Of a stretch of DNA of 22,116 nt, positions 21,141 to 22,116 are shown in pieces. How positions within the stretch are numbered: the first letter of the stretch is position 1; each line of letters opens with the position of its first letter. The DNA is from a virus. Made by a program: the position numbers and the translations under genes. Location of the stretch: positions 1 through 22,116 of the IMG/VR virus record IMGVR_UViG_3300025070_000266; one strand, 5' to 3'. The notes below the pieces were generated by a model, which had not been told where the DNA came from, searched no databases, and worked only from the letters and a program-made list of their open reading frames with translations.

Positions 21141-22093
21141 CAGTCAATCTCCTTTAGCGTTAGAGTTTTCTGGCGCACGACAGTCTCAGGCTTTGCAGGG
21201 GTCACCTTCTCAGGCTGCGCCCGCATCTTGCGTGTCGGCCACTTGACTTGCACCCGGCGATTGCCAACAGACGCAAAGGCTGTGTCGTGGCTGCCCATCG
21301 TATCCATCAGGGCTGACGTGGCAATGTCGATCTCGCGCTCGGCCATTGCCTTGTTGGCCTTGGCCGTCATCAGGTGATCAACCCACATTGCGTCATCACC
21401 CTCAAGCTCTAGCGGCGGTGCGTCTGCATCGCCCCTGCCATACGCCGCCACCCCATCTGCCGGTGACACGACTGGATACTTGTCAATATTTTTTCGGCGG
21501 TTTTCAAAATCAATGACCGCCTCGCGGATGCGGTTTTGTATTACCTCATCAGCCTGATAGACAAACAGACGCAGGGTCGTGCTTTGATACAGCACAGCAA
21601 TGCATCCCCACTTGTAGCCAGTACACATCATCTGACCTTGCAACTGGTATCTGCCACGGTGTGTCGCCGGGATTTCTTCTGGCCGGGCTGATGTAAGTTT
21701 GGCCTCAAGCAGCCCGATGCCCTCAATGTCAATTGCGCCGCCTTGCGGCACATAAATCCCCTTATCCCAGTTGGCTATGATTGAACCCTTGCCAACGCCA
21801 GTGCCATCGAGGCTGGCAGCTAGTGGCAGGTGGTCGTGCTGGTATGGCACGGTGATGTCAGTCTCAACATTGGTCAAGCCCAACCGCTCGGCAGCCTTTT
21901 GCAATATCATCGGCTCAAAGTAATCGCCAAGTTCCATTGGCTCATTTTGAGGTATCCACTTTGGTGGGTTGCCTTCGTCAATGCTGATGAACTGCTCAAG
22001 CAATTCGTTCTGAGTTTCCCACGGCGATGCGTTAAGCAATGCAGGCAACCGGCTGACGCTCAACTGATTATCCGGTGTAAGTTTTCCAACCAT
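21140..22093 (-). CDS. YqaJ-like viral recombination exonuclease
   Basis: The 317-residue product has the motifs of the YqaJ/lambda exonuclease family, which digests one DNA strand so that a partner protein can anneal the ends. In order: LSVSRLPALLNASPWETQNE near the start, GDYFEPMIL with Glu60, LAASLDG with Asp96, LLEAKLTS with Glu130 and Lys132, and YQLQGQMMCTGYKW at about 149-162. Together these give the PD-(D/E)XK core. I choose the ATG at 22093, seven bases after a GGGGGA; a TTG at 22108 would add five residues and overlap that site. The C-terminal third is a charged, helical region. It is the first gene seen of a leftward block, so related replication or recombination genes probably lie beyond the right edge. 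Confidence 0.85.
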   Translation of the reverse strand: MVGKLTPDNQLSVSRLPALLNASPWETQNELLEQFISIDEGNPPKWIPQNEPMELGDYFEPMILQKAAERLGLTNVETDITVPYQHDHLPLAASLDGTGVGKGSIIANWDKGIYVPQGGAIDIEGIGLLEAKLTSARPEEIPATHRGRYQLQGQMMCTGYKWGCIAVLYQSTTLRLFVYQADEVIQNRIREAVIDFENRRKNIDKYPVVSPADGVAAYGRGDADAPPLELEGDDAMWVDHLMTAKANKAMAEREIDIATSALMDTMGSHDTAFASVGNRRVQVKWPTRKMRAQPEKVTPAKPETVVRQKTLTLKEID

Positions 22094-22116
22094 TTTATTG
22101 TCCCCCAAAGCGAGCC

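Noticed and set aside
1-22116. CRISPR arrays, tRNA genes, integrase, insertion sequences or attachment sites
   Set aside because: No regular spaced direct repeats, no cloverleaf with a T-loop GTTCGANTC pattern next to an acceptor stem, and no recombinase or transposase motif were seen.

Overview
The window is one end of the late region of a tailed, short-tailed (podovirus-type) dsDNA phage, with the start of an opposing gene block at its right edge. Gene order is end of an upstream gene (probably portal), Bbp19-like protein, scaffold, major capsid, small decoration-like protein, gp11-like and gp12-like tail tube/nozzle proteins, three or four internal virion (ejection) proteins, tail fibre/adhesins, lysis genes. 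This order and several family resemblances (Bbp19 of Bordetella phage BPP-1, a YqaJ-type exonuclease, DUF7483-like marine adhesin repeats, a GTA-type holin) suggest a marine podovirus of the HMO-2011-like kind infecting an alphaproteobacterium. That placement is inference from family resemblance; no terminase, polymerase or integrase lies in the window to confirm it.

Region by region. Positions 1-1073 hold the end of an upstream gene, a Bbp19-like gene and the scaffold gene. Positions 1084-1251 hold a compact control segment: a hairpin terminator whose loop supplies the -35 of a near-consensus sigma70 promoter, followed by a leader of about 125 nt that can fold into a three-way junction. This drives the capsid gene (1252-2085) and a 90-residue decoration-like gene (2101-2373), closed by a second hairpin at 2381-2400. 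Positions 2425-12863 are nearly gap-free tail-tube and ejection-protein genes; one (7354-9573) is a two-part protein whose C-terminal domain differs in codon use from its N-terminal part. Positions 12904-18661 are fibre and adhesin genes, including a 1135-residue adhesin built of a LamG-like head, three repeats, an SPRY-like domain and three more repeats, followed by a fibre-assembly-like protein.

Positions 18661-20896 form a chain of seven small genes, each overlapping the next by 1-8 bases: a 58-residue holin candidate, a small cysteine protein, a tail-anchored coiled-coil membrane protein, a PD-(D/E)XK-like nuclease, a T4-type lysozyme (endolysin), a 42-residue DUF1289 four-cysteine protein, and a GTA-type holin. 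Two of these (58 and 42 residues) are easy to miss because of their size. A hairpin of 14 bases sits between this late operon and a leftward operon encoding a YqaJ-like exonuclease and a winged-helix regulator, which looks like the end of the replication/recombination block.

Together the genes build the capsid, the short tail with ejection proteins, and the host-recognition apparatus, then lyse the cell. No CRISPR array, tRNA, insertion sequence, integrase or attachment site was seen.
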